A stretch of DNA of 64,000 nt from Chitinophagaceae bacterium (GTDB lineage Bacteria; Bacteroidota; Bacteroidia; Chitinophagales; Chitinophagaceae), in contig CANCSS010000002.1 in NCBI GenBank assembly GCA_947380905.1, positions 62,001 to 126,000 of the forward strand, in the 5' to 3' direction. The notes below the pieces were generated by a model. The model ran no database searches. It was not told the DNA's origin and saw nothing but the letters and a program-made list of their open reading frames with translations. A program made the position numbers and the translations under genes. This document shows, one piece after another, positions 8,626 to 16,869 of this stretch. Within the stretch, counting starts at the first letter, position 1; each line of letters opens with the position of its first letter.

Positions 8626-9202
8626 AAGAAATTGGCTGCCACCTAGTATAAAGTTTTGCGCCTGTATATCCAAAGACGATCCCAATTACGGTTCCTGTTA
8701 TTACGTCTAGAGGATAATGCACCCCTACATAAATTTGAGCAAAAGAAATAAGCCCTGCCCATACAAAAAATAAATACGTATACTTTTTTAGCAAAGGTTG
8801 CAATGTCATAAAAATAAACATAGCCAAACCAAAATGATTGGCTGCGTGGGAAGAAGTAAAACTAAAACTGGTGGGACATGCTGCAATTAATAATTTAACC
8901 TGATGCAACATGGCTGGATCGGCACAAGGTCTCAATCGATGTATCAATGGCTTGAAAATAAAACTGCTTATTTGATCGGTGATGGATATCGTAATTGCTA
9001 CGGCAATTAGCCATTTCCATGCATTCCAACCCCACTTATAAAATAAATATCCCAACAATACCACATACAATGGAATCCAATGTTCAGAGGTGCGCATCCA
9101 AGGCAGGAAGGAATCTAAAAAAGGGCTGGTCCAACGGCCATTGATTAATTCAAACAATGCTTGATCCCCCTTCCATATGGATGCCCAAAAGTCTTGTATC
9201 AT
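8615..9202 (-). CDS. PAP2 superfamily membrane phosphatase
   Basis: About 195 residues with several membrane helices carry the three PAP2 motifs: KPLIHRLRP, then FTSSHAANHFG in place of the usual PSGH, then AQIYVGVHYPLDVITG with the catalytic histidine. Such enzymes dephosphorylate undecaprenyl pyrophosphate or lipid phosphates at the membrane. The SSHAAN form of motif 2 occurs in other Bacteroidota members. I choose ATG 9202 (MIQDFW); the longer frame needs a TTG. TATCTTTA lies just upstream and resembles a -7 box. Confidence 0.82.
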   Translation of the reverse strand: MIQDFWASIWKGDQALFELINGRWTSPFLDSFLPWMRTSEHWIPLYVVLLGYLFYKWGWNAWKWLIAVAITISITDQISSFIFKPLIHRLRPCADPAMLHQVKLLIAACPTSFSFTSSHAANHFGLAMFIFMTLQPLLKKYTYLFFVWAGLISFAQIYVGVHYPLDVITGTVIGIVFGYTGAKLYTRWQPISFKN

Positions 9203-9237
9203 TCCATAAAGATACAAGGAAGTGTAAAAATTTAAAG

Positions 9238-9245
9238 TAAATTTG
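9238..9245 (+). promoter_or_regulatory. -7 box of the glmM promoter
   Basis: TAAATTTG fits TAnnTTTG and lies 32 bases before the glmM ATG. A transcript starting about six bases downstream would have a leader of roughly 27 bases. No -33 element is obvious. Confidence 0.5.
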
Positions 9246-9277
9246 CCGAACCAATTTTAAAGTAAAAAAGAGCTGCT

Positions 9278-10660
9278 ATGCCACTTATTAAGAGTATTTC
9301 AGGATTTAGAGGCACCATTGGAGGCCAACCCAGTGACAACCTGACTCCTATTGATGTTGTTAAATTCGCCTCCGCCTATGGTAGCTGGCTTATACTTAAA
9401 GGTCCAGGTAAAAAAAAGGTGGTAGTAGGCAGAGATGGGAGAATTAGTGGTCAAATGGTAGAAGCTTTGGTAGAACAAAGCTTACTTGCCTTAGGCATTG
9501 ATGTTATCCATTTGGGCTTGAGCACTACCCCAACCGTTGAAATGGCCGTGGTATTTGAAAAAGCAGATGGGGGCATTATTTTAACCGCCAGCCACAATCC
9601 AAAACAATGGAATGCCTTAAAATTATTGAATGAAAAAGGAGAGTTTGTAAGCGCAGAAGAAGGAAAAATAATTTTAACCCTTGCCGACAAAGAAGATTTT
9701 AACTACGCAGAAATAGACCAGCTTGGAAAAGTAATTGCAGACAACCATAGCTTAGAAAAACATATTCAAGCCATTCTTAAAAATCCATTGGTAGATGGGT
9801 CGGCTATACAATTGGCTAATTTTTCAGTGGTCGTAGATGCCATCAACAGTTCAGGTGCATTTGCAGTGCCGGCCTTGTTAAAAGCCATTGGCGTAAACAA
9901 CATAACTGTTTTAAATGCGGAAATGAATGGTGAATTTGCGCATAATCCAGAACCCCTCAAAGAACATTTAACTGAATTGTGTAGTACGGTTTTAAATAAA
10001 AAAGCACACTTAGGTATTGCAGTAGATCCTGATGTGGACCGCCTGTGTTTTGTAAGTGAAGATGGAAATTTATTTGGCGAAGAATATACCTTAGTAGCTG
10101 TAGCAGATTATATTTTACAAAATAAAAAAGGAAGCACCGTTAGTAATTTGTCTTCTACCAGAGCACTTAGAGATGTGACCGAAAAACATGGGTGCACTTA
10201 TTATGCAAGTGCTGTTGGAGAAGTAAATGTAGTCAATACCATGAAAGAGCAAAATGCAGTCATTGGTGGAGAAGGCAATGGTGGAATTATTGTGCCCGAT
10301 TTACATTACGGCAGAGACGCCCTTATTGGCATTGCTTTATTTTTATCTCATTTGGCCAAAAGCAAATTAACAGCTGCAGCTTTAAGGGCAAGCTACCCTG
10401 CTTATTACATGAGCAAGAAAAAAATAGACTTAGAGGCAAGTACTTCTTTGACTAAGATTTTTAATACCCTTGAAGAAAAGTTTAAAGATTTTTCTATTAA
10501 CAAAGTAGATGGTTTAAAAATTGATTTTGAAAACGAGTGGGTGCACCTTAGATCTAGCAATACCGAACCTATTATAAGAGTTTATACAGAAGCCCCATCT
10601 CAAGCCAGTGCAGACAAATTAGCATTGGATATCATTTCCATTATTGAAACAATTAAGTAA
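9278..10660 (+). CDS. glmM: Phosphoglucosamine mutase (GlmM-type)
   Basis: GlmM converts glucosamine-6-phosphate to glucosamine-1-phosphate on the way to UDP-GlcNAc for peptidoglycan and lipopolysaccharide. The 460-residue protein opens with SISGFRGTIGG, has the phosphoserine loop TASHNPKQWNALK with S105, the metal loop DPDVDRL, the sugar-binding GGEGNGG and the C-terminal phosphate site RSSNTEPIIRVYTEA. These suit the long Bacteroidota GlmM/phosphomannomutase form; phosphomannomutase activity cannot be excluded. The cysteine desulfurase gene follows after 11 bases, so they form an operon. Confidence 0.85.
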   Translation: MPLIKSISGFRGTIGGQPSDNLTPIDVVKFASAYGSWLILKGPGKKKVVVGRDGRISGQMVEALVEQSLLALGIDVIHLGLSTTPTVEMAVVFEKADGGIILTASHNPKQWNALKLLNEKGEFVSAEEGKIILTLADKEDFNYAEIDQLGKVIADNHSLEKHIQAILKNPLVDGSAIQLANFSVVVDAINSSGAFAVPALLKAIGVNNITVLNAEMNGEFAHNPEPLKEHLTELCSTVLNKKAHLGIAVDPDVDRLCFVSEDGNLFGEEYTLVAVADYILQNKKGSTVSNLSSTRALRDVTEKHGCTYYASAVGEVNVVNTMKEQNAVIGGEGNGGIIVPDLHYGRDALIGIALFLSHLAKSKLTAAALRASYPAYYMSKKKIDLEASTSLTKIFNTLEEKFKDFSINKVDGLKIDFENEWVHLRSSNTEPIIRVYTEAPSQASADKLALDIISIIETIK

Positions 10661-10671
10661 TTTAGCAGGAT

Positions 10672-11799
10672 ATGGATAGAATCTATTTTGACAATGCAGC
10701 TAGTACTCCCTTAGACCCTGTGGTACTTGCATCGATGATGCCCTTTTTGAGTGAGCAATTCGGAAATCCGTCCTCTATCTATAGTTATGGTCGTGAAACT
10801 AGAATGGCTATTGAAAAAGCCAGAAAATCAGTGGCCAACAATTTAGGCGCTCGTCCCTCCGAAATATTTTTTACCAGTGGTGGTACTGAAAGTAGCAATA
10901 CCATCCTTAACGCTGCCATTGAAAATTTAGGCTGTACGCATATCATCAGTTCCCCCATTGAGCACCATGCCACTTTACATACAGTTCAACATTTGGCTAA
11001 AAAGGAAAATGTCCAACTTAGCTTTGTACATCTTTTACCCAATGGGCATATTGACACAGCTCATTTGGAAACACTATTGACCAATCCTGCCCAAAAGACC
11101 ATTGTAAGCATCATGCATGCCAACAACGAAATTGGCAATATGATTGATCTTTTTGAAATAGGATCCATCTGTAAAAAGTACCATGCTTATTTTCATAGTG
11201 ACACGGTTCAAACTGTGGGCCACTTTGCTTTTGATTTAAGCAAAACACCTATCGATTTTATCACTGGCGCTAGCCATAAATTTCACGGACCAAAAGGAAC
11301 AGGGATTTTGTATATCAATGAAAACATAAAAATTTCCCCTTTCATTCATGGAGGTGCACAAGAAAGAAATATGCGCGCTGGCACCGAAAATGTATATGGC
11401 ATTGTTGGATTTGCCAAAGCCTTAGAAATTGCCACGACCAATTATGAAAAAGACAGCGAATACATCCAATCTTTAAAAAAATACATGTACGATTCGCTGA
11501 TGGAAAAAATTCCCGGCATTAGCTTTAATGGTGATCCATTTGGAAAAGCTTTATATACTTTATTAAGTGTCAACTTTCCTAAATCAGAGAAGACCGAAAT
11601 GATCTTATTTAATCTAGACATCCATCATATATGCGCCAGTGGCGGAAGTGCTTGTTCTAGCGGGGCACAAACAGGATCACATGTGATACAAGCTTTGAAC
11701 AAGGACAGTCAAGCAGTAACAGTACGATTTTCGTTTTCAAAACACAATACCAAAGCAGAAATTGACAAGGTAGTAGCAACACTGGCTACCCTTTTATAA
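10672..11799 (+). CDS. Cysteine desulfurase (NifS/IscS family)
   Basis: The enzyme removes sulfur from cysteine as a persulfide for Fe-S clusters or thio-modified tRNA. The 375-residue protein has YFDNAASTPLDP at the start, the PLP lysine K203 in SHKFHGPKGTG and the persulfide cysteine C328 in SGGSACSSGAQ, as in group I (NifS/IscS-like) enzymes. No iscU or suf genes lie nearby, so the acceptor is unknown. It sits 11 bases behind glmM. Confidence 0.88.
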   Translation: MDRIYFDNAASTPLDPVVLASMMPFLSEQFGNPSSIYSYGRETRMAIEKARKSVANNLGARPSEIFFTSGGTESSNTILNAAIENLGCTHIISSPIEHHATLHTVQHLAKKENVQLSFVHLLPNGHIDTAHLETLLTNPAQKTIVSIMHANNEIGNMIDLFEIGSICKKYHAYFHSDTVQTVGHFAFDLSKTPIDFITGASHKFHGPKGTGILYINENIKISPFIHGGAQERNMRAGTENVYGIVGFAKALEIATTNYEKDSEYIQSLKKYMYDSLMEKIPGISFNGDPFGKALYTLLSVNFPKSEKTEMILFNLDIHHICASGGSACSSGAQTGSHVIQALNKDSQAVTVRFSFSKHNTKAEIDKVVATLATLL

Positions 11800-11833
11800 A
11801 AAAGCAGGAGCACTTTTAAAAGTACCCCTGCTT
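11797..11833 (-). terminator. Intrinsic terminator of the DUF2723 gene
   Basis: A near-perfect inverted repeat (11802-11817 with 11818-11833; ACTTTT/AAAAGT at the centre, AAGCAGG/CCTGCTT at the ends) lies just past the stop of the minus-strand gene. On the minus strand it is followed directly by a run of six T. On the plus strand it lacks a T run. Confidence 0.7.
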
Positions 11834-11854
11834 CCATTCATTTTCAAAGTCCAT

Positions 11855-14800
11855 TTATTTTTTCTTAGACGTAAAGTCTTGCTCCATCTTTGTAAGTGCT
11901 GCCATCAATTGATAACAGGTTAATGCATCTTGAACGAAAGAAGCCTGTTTGTTATTCAAATTACTAGGCTTGTTTTGATAAGCATTTTCTATACTTTGTT
12001 GAAACTGATCGTCATTCATCGATTCGCCTAATGACTTGTAATAAGCCACTTCTTGCTTTAAATCTTTCATGACTGAACCATTTACTTTCTTAGCAAGATT
12101 CAGTTCGCCAGATGCATAGCAAGATTGTAAAAATAAATAAGAAAAATAGTTGTGCTGATTGCCTCTATTGGAAGTCATACCATAAGGGAAACTTTGCTCA
12201 TTGGTTTCGCTGTCCATTTTTCTCAATACTTGTCTTGCACTGTCCATCTTCCCTTCTGCCACTAAGGCTTGCGCAATTTGAGAAACTGCCAAACGAATTG
12301 AATTTAAATGACGTCTATTTTCTTCATCGTAATATACTGTTGGGTTTTTTGCATTCCCAAAACTAAACTTATTCATGATGGTTGCATAGGAAGTAGCTGC
12401 ATCAATGCCGCCGCCTTCCACAGGGACCAATTCATAAGACATACCTGTTTGACGAACATATTTTTCCAAGCCCAACTCTTTTAATTCCTGAGTGGAAGTA
12501 AAACAAATAGGTCGCTTAAATTGAGAAGTGGCTATGATGGCATAAATAGACAACTCATTTTTTAACAAGTATTGTCTTTTAGGATTAAAATCAATGAGTA
12601 AATCACTCACAATTTTATCTGTAGGCTTTGCAATACCAGAAGCCAAAGCATATGCTTTATTTACAGGCACTTTAAATTTATGCGTAGGGAAAATATTCAC
12701 AGGACCATCTTGCGTAGAAGCTTGGTACTTACCAGAAGGATCCGCCACCACATATCTTAAAACTGAATCTAAATCATGATACGTAGCATCCCCATATTCA
12801 GGCACTGCATTGTAATAAGCTACATTTAATTTGCTACCCAACACTTGATCCTCTGTAAAGATGACATCAAATTTATCGCTTTTATTTACTTTGTATCTTA
12901 ACTCTTTCATATACCAATCAGAACCCAATAAACTATTTACTACAACTCTCACATCTGGACGAATGCCTTCTACTTCTTGCGCATACCATAATGGATAGGT
13001 ATCGTTGTCACCAAAAGAAAATAAAATAGCATTGGGAGGACAACTTTCTAAATAGTTGCGTGCCAAATCTCTTGGCAATGTTTTTTGACTTCTATCATGA
13101 TCATTCCATTCTTGTTGTGCCATTAATGCAGGCACCGCCAAAAAGGTAATCACTGTTGCCACAATAGCAGCCATTTTTTTAGACATTATTTTTTCAATCC
13201 ATAATGCAATTTGCAACACTCCCAAACCAATCCAAATAGTAAATACATAAAAGGAGCCTACATAAGCATAATCACGCTCACGTGGTTGTAAGCTTTGTTG
13301 GTTCAAATACATCACTATCGCAATACCGGTAAAGAAGAAAAGCAATCCGGTTACAATTAAATCTTTTTTATTCCTTTGGTATTGAAATATAAAACCAAGA
13401 ATCCCTAACAACAATGGGAACATGTATAAACTATTGTGTGCCTTATTTGTATTTCTAATAGAATCAGGCAATTTAGACTGATCCCCGAAAAATAAATTAT
13501 CTATAAAAGAGATGCCAGTAATAAAATTACCATCTCTTACATTTCCAAAACCTTGTAAGTCGTTTTGCTTGCCTGCAAAATTCCATAAAAAATAACGCAG
13601 GTACATAAACCCAAACTGATAGTTGGTAAAGTATTTGATATTGTCTCTTAAGGTAGGAGGTGTGCCATCTTCTACACCAGCAAAGGCTTTGAAACTATCC
13701 ATCTGTCCTCTGTCATTGTCCGAATCCCACATTCTAGGAAACAAATGAGCAGAAGGCGCAGAAGTCCAATCTCTTTTGTAATTCTTTCCAGCAATTTCAT
13801 AAGTTGATTTTGCTTTTACATATTGGTCTCCATTTTCTACATTCTCTACTTTATCGACATAATCTGGACCAAATACAATTGGCCAATCTCCATATTGCTC
13901 TCTACCCAAATAGCCCATCAAGGTAACAGGATTGTCTACATTGTACATATCAACGGAAGGATCTGCATTGGAACGAATCATTGTCGTTAAATAACTGGTA
14001 TAGCCCAATAAGAAAAATACCACAGACCAAATACCCAGCTTTAAAAAATAAAATCCTTTTTTGTTGGCATATAGAATTCCTAAAGTTAATAGCACTGCTA
14101 CTAAAACAAAGAAAAAGATAAAGCCAGTAAAGAAAGGCAAGCCAAATGAGTTTACAAAACTGATGTCAAAAGCACCTGCCCATTTGATGGTGTATTGAAT
14201 TAAAAATACCTGCACAAATCCTGTAATGATTACGCCTATAAAAAAGGCAAGCAAGCCGCCTTTGAAACTAGGCTTGTATTGTCTAAAGTAATACACCATT
14301 ACAATAGCTGGAATGGTTAAGATATTCAACAAATGGACCCCAATGGAGATACCCATTAAATAAAATATAAAAATGATCCATTTGTCTGCACCGGGTTCAT
14401 CTGCTTTGTGTTCCCATTTTAAAATAGCCCAAAATACCAATGCAGTAAAGAAAGAACTTAAAGCGTACACTTCCCCTTCGACTGCACTGTACCAAGCTGT
14501 ATCGCTAAAAGTATAAGCTAAAGCACCTACAATGCCGGCTCCCATGATTAAAATAATTTGATAATTGGTCAAGGCCTCCCCAGTTTTATGCTCCACCAAT
14601 CTTTTAGCGAAGTGGGTAATGGTCCAAAACAAAAACAAAATAGTAAACCCACTTGCTAATGCGCTCATGGTATTGACCGCCTTGGCTGCCGTCAAAGGAT
14701 TGTCTCCAAAAAAGACGATAAACAGACGACCTAATAAAACAAACATGGGCGCTCCTGGAGGGTGAGGTATTTGTAATTTATAGCAGCTGCTTATAAATTC

Positions 14801-14908
14801 TCCGCAATCCCAAAAACTACCCGTTGCCTCTGTAGTCATTACATAAGCGGTGCAAGCAATTAGGGTCACGATCCAACCCGTCCAATTATTGATTTTTTTG
14901 AAGTCCAT
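11855..14908 (-). CDS. DUF2723 multi-pass membrane protein, predicted protein O-mannosyltransferase-like
   Basis: The 1017-residue protein starts with a membrane helix (WTGWIVTLIACTAYVMTTEATG) followed by GSFWDCGEFISSCYKLQIPHPPGAP, the hallmark of DUF2723 with the acidic residue expected in GT-C glycosyltransferase loops. About a dozen helices fill the first 600 residues. A soluble C-terminal part of about 400 residues follows, with FSFGDNDTYPLWYAQEVEGIRPDV. The family is related to TMEM260-type O-mannosyltransferases, so transfer of a lipid-linked sugar to exported proteins is plausible, but the donor and targets are not shown. It stands alone, with a terminator behind it. Confidence 0.82.
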   Translation of the reverse strand: MDFKKINNWTGWIVTLIACTAYVMTTEATGSFWDCGEFISSCYKLQIPHPPGAPMFVLLGRLFIVFFGDNPLTAAKAVNTMSALASGFTILFLFWTITHFAKRLVEHKTGEALTNYQIILIMGAGIVGALAYTFSDTAWYSAVEGEVYALSSFFTALVFWAILKWEHKADEPGADKWIIFIFYLMGISIGVHLLNILTIPAIVMVYYFRQYKPSFKGGLLAFFIGVIITGFVQVFLIQYTIKWAGAFDISFVNSFGLPFFTGFIFFFVLVAVLLTLGILYANKKGFYFLKLGIWSVVFFLLGYTSYLTTMIRSNADPSVDMYNVDNPVTLMGYLGREQYGDWPIVFGPDYVDKVENVENGDQYVKAKSTYEIAGKNYKRDWTSAPSAHLFPRMWDSDNDRGQMDSFKAFAGVEDGTPPTLRDNIKYFTNYQFGFMYLRYFLWNFAGKQNDLQGFGNVRDGNFITGISFIDNLFFGDQSKLPDSIRNTNKAHNSLYMFPLLLGILGFIFQYQRNKKDLIVTGLLFFFTGIAIVMYLNQQSLQPRERDYAYVGSFYVFTIWIGLGVLQIALWIEKIMSKKMAAIVATVITFLAVPALMAQQEWNDHDRSQKTLPRDLARNYLESCPPNAILFSFGDNDTYPLWYAQEVEGIRPDVRVVVNSLLGSDWYMKELRYKVNKSDKFDVIFTEDQVLGSKLNVAYYNAVPEYGDATYHDLDSVLRYVVADPSGKYQASTQDGPVNIFPTHKFKVPVNKAYALASGIAKPTDKIVSDLLIDFNPKRQYLLKNELSIYAIIATSQFKRPICFTSTQELKELGLEKYVRQTGMSYELVPVEGGGIDAATSYATIMNKFSFGNAKNPTVYYDEENRRHLNSIRLAVSQIAQALVAEGKMDSARQVLRKMDSETNEQSFPYGMTSNRGNQHNYFSYLFLQSCYASGELNLAKKVNGSVMKDLKQEVAYYKSLGESMNDDQFQQSIENAYQNKPSNLNNKQASFVQDALTCYQLMAALTKMEQDFTSKKK

Positions 14909-14928
14909 TTTGACGATTTTATTAGTTG

Positions 14929-14936
14929 CAAACTTA
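14929..14936 (-). promoter_or_regulatory. -7 box of the DUF2723 gene promoter
   Basis: TAAGTTTG on the minus strand matches TAnnTTTG, 20 bases before the ATG at 14908. No convincing -33 element. Confidence 0.45.
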
Positions 14937-15013
14937 AATGAATCTAGCCAAAATGGGAAATATATAGCCGCTTTAAGTATATTTTAAGATTTCCCGGTTC
15001 CCCCTAGGTTTTT

Positions 15014-15021
15014 TATCTTTG
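15014..15021 (+). promoter_or_regulatory. -7 box of the mtaB promoter
   Basis: TATCTTTG matches TAnnTTTG and ends six bases before the mtaB ATG at 15028. This implies an almost leaderless mRNA and argues against the in-frame TTG at 15019, which lies inside the box. Confidence 0.55.
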
Positions 15022-15027
15022 TCCCCC

Positions 15028-16323
15028 ATGAGTCAACCACGTTCCGTCGCTTTTCATACTTTAGGCTGTAAACTGAACTTTTCAGAAACTTCTACCCTTT
15101 CCAGACAATTGGAGCAGGAGGGGTTTGAGAAAAAAGCTTTTACGGACAAAGCCGACATTTATGTCATTAATACCTGCTCTGTAACAGAAAATGCCGACAA
15201 AGAATGTCGTCAATTGGTTCGACGCATACAAAGATTGGCTCCGGAAAGTTTTGTGGTGATTACGGGCTGTTATGCTCAATTAAAGCCTGCTGAAATTGCC
15301 ACCATTCCAGGCGTTGATTTGGTTTTGGGCGCAGCTGAAAAATTTAATTTAGTACATCACTTGGACAATTTAACCAAAGGAGATCCTACCAAAATTTGTA
15401 GTTGCGATATTGATTCCGTAACGGGCTTTCATGCTTCTTTTTCGGTGAATGACCGTACCCGCACTTTTTTAAAAGTACAGGATGGTTGTGATTACAGTTG
15501 TTCTTTTTGCACCATTCCTATGGCACGTGGTAAAAGTAGAAGTGACCGTATTGAAAATGTAGTCACACAAGCACAAGCCCTTGCTAAAAACGGGGTCAAA
15601 GAAATTGTTCTAACAGGAATTAATTTAGGCGACTTTGGCAAAGGAGAAGATGGCGGTAAAAAAAATGAAGAAAACTTTTTTGATTTAGTAAAAGCATTGG
15701 ATCAAGATACCGACATTCCTCGTTATCGCATTTCATCTATCGAACCCAATTTATTAACGAATGAGATTATTGAATGGGTAGCCAAGAGCAATAAATTTAT
15801 GCCTCATTTTCATATTCCATTGCAAAGCGGATCGGACGCGGTTTTGAAATTAATGCAAAGAAGATATAACAGCGAATTGTATCAAGACAGGGTAAACTTG
15901 ATTAAGAAAATAATGCCTCACGCTTGTATTGGGGTAGATGTGATAGTTGGCTCCCCTGGTGAAACAGAAACCTATTTTAAAGAAAGTATAGATTTTATTC
16001 ATGCATTAGACATTGCCTACTTGCACGTGTTTACCTATTCTGAAAGAGCCGCCACCAAAGCCTTGGACATTAAACCTGTTGTTCCCATTGCAGTAAGACA
16101 GGAAAGAAATAAAATAGCCAGAAATTTATCGTATCAAAAATTACAATATTTTACCGAACAGCATGTAGGCAGTACCCGTAAAGTTTTATTCGAATCGGTG
16201 AAGCATACTAAAGACGAACAAGGACCAGGCATGCTGGAAGGATTTACAGACAATTACATCAAAGTAATTACTCCATTTAAACCAGACTACAGCAATCAAA
16301 TTATTGATTGGACTTTGGCTTAA
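15028..16323 (+). CDS. mtaB: tRNA t6A37 methylthiotransferase MtaB
   Basis: A radical-SAM methylthiotransferase of 431 residues that converts t6A to ms2t6A at position 37 of ANN-reading tRNAs. FHTLGCKLNFSET, NTCSVTENADKEC and VITGCYAQ supply the three cysteines of the auxiliary cluster. C154-D-Y-S-C-S-F-C161 is the radical-SAM CxxxCxxC. HIPLQSGSDAVLKLMQRRY and GVDVIVGSPGET are conserved downstream. The 'GCKLN' form and lack of the MiaB 'GCQMN' point to MtaB rather than MiaB or RimO. ATG 15028 is chosen because the promoter box abuts it. It converges on the UpxY-like gene. Confidence 0.88.
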   Translation: MSQPRSVAFHTLGCKLNFSETSTLSRQLEQEGFEKKAFTDKADIYVINTCSVTENADKECRQLVRRIQRLAPESFVVITGCYAQLKPAEIATIPGVDLVLGAAEKFNLVHHLDNLTKGDPTKICSCDIDSVTGFHASFSVNDRTRTFLKVQDGCDYSCSFCTIPMARGKSRSDRIENVVTQAQALAKNGVKEIVLTGINLGDFGKGEDGGKKNEENFFDLVKALDQDTDIPRYRISSIEPNLLTNEIIEWVAKSNKFMPHFHIPLQSGSDAVLKLMQRRYNSELYQDRVNLIKKIMPHACIGVDVIVGSPGETETYFKESIDFIHALDIAYLHVFTYSERAATKALDIKPVVPIAVRQERNKIARNLSYQKLQYFTEQHVGSTRKVLFESVKHTKDEQGPGMLEGFTDNYIKVITPFKPDYSNQIIDWTLA

Positions 16324-16336
16324 TTAAGTGTTGTAA

Positions 16337-16855
16337 TTAGCCTATAGATACTTCTCCTACTTTAAACTCTACAATCATCATCATATTGATGCTCTCTAAA
16401 CGAACATACACAGTTTTTTTACTGGATTTAATCACTTCCCCTTTTTGCCCCATAAATAAACCTTGATTAATAGAGACCTTCGTACTTGCTGGTATGTTGG
16501 CCATATCCACTACTTGTATACTTGCATTGGACTGTCCTAAATATTTTCTAATGGCTTCAATTTCATTGTCTCTAATGATGGCTGGCTTTTTTAGAAAATA
16601 TAAAAAATTAACGACCCCCATCGTAGATAAAATTTTAGTATAGTCTTCTTTATTTGCTTTTATAAAAACATAAGAACGAAATAAAGGCTCTTCTATAATT
16701 TTTTTTCGATCCGACCATTGTCTTTCTCTCTTTTGAACAGGGCACCAACTTTCAAAACCATCTTTAGTTAATAAACCGTCTACTTTCTTCTCCCATTTAG
16801 ACTTGGTGTAAATTACATGCCAAGTCTTTACCTTCGTTAGTTCTTCTGCTTTCAT
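16337..16855 (-). CDS. UpxY/NusG-like transcription antiterminator
   Basis: The 172-residue protein begins TWHVIYTKSKWEKKVDGLLTKDGFESWCP, the NusG N-terminal (NGN) domain, and ends with NQGLFMGQKGEVIKSSKKTVYVRLESI, a KOW motif. This matches the UpxY family of specialised NusG paralogues that let RNA polymerase read through long capsule or exopolysaccharide operons in Bacteroidota. No polysaccharide operon is visible downstream on this strand; the gene lies 14 bases after the Prc protease gene and is followed by the convergent mtaB. Its target may be elsewhere. Confidence 0.8.
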   Translation of the reverse strand: MKAEELTKVKTWHVIYTKSKWEKKVDGLLTKDGFESWCPVQKRERQWSDRKKIIEEPLFRSYVFIKANKEDYTKILSTMGVVNFLYFLKKPAIIRDNEIEAIRKYLGQSNASIQVVDMANIPASTKVSINQGLFMGQKGEVIKSSKKTVYVRLESINMMMIVEFKVGEVSIG

Positions 16856-16869
16856 GTATCTAATTATTT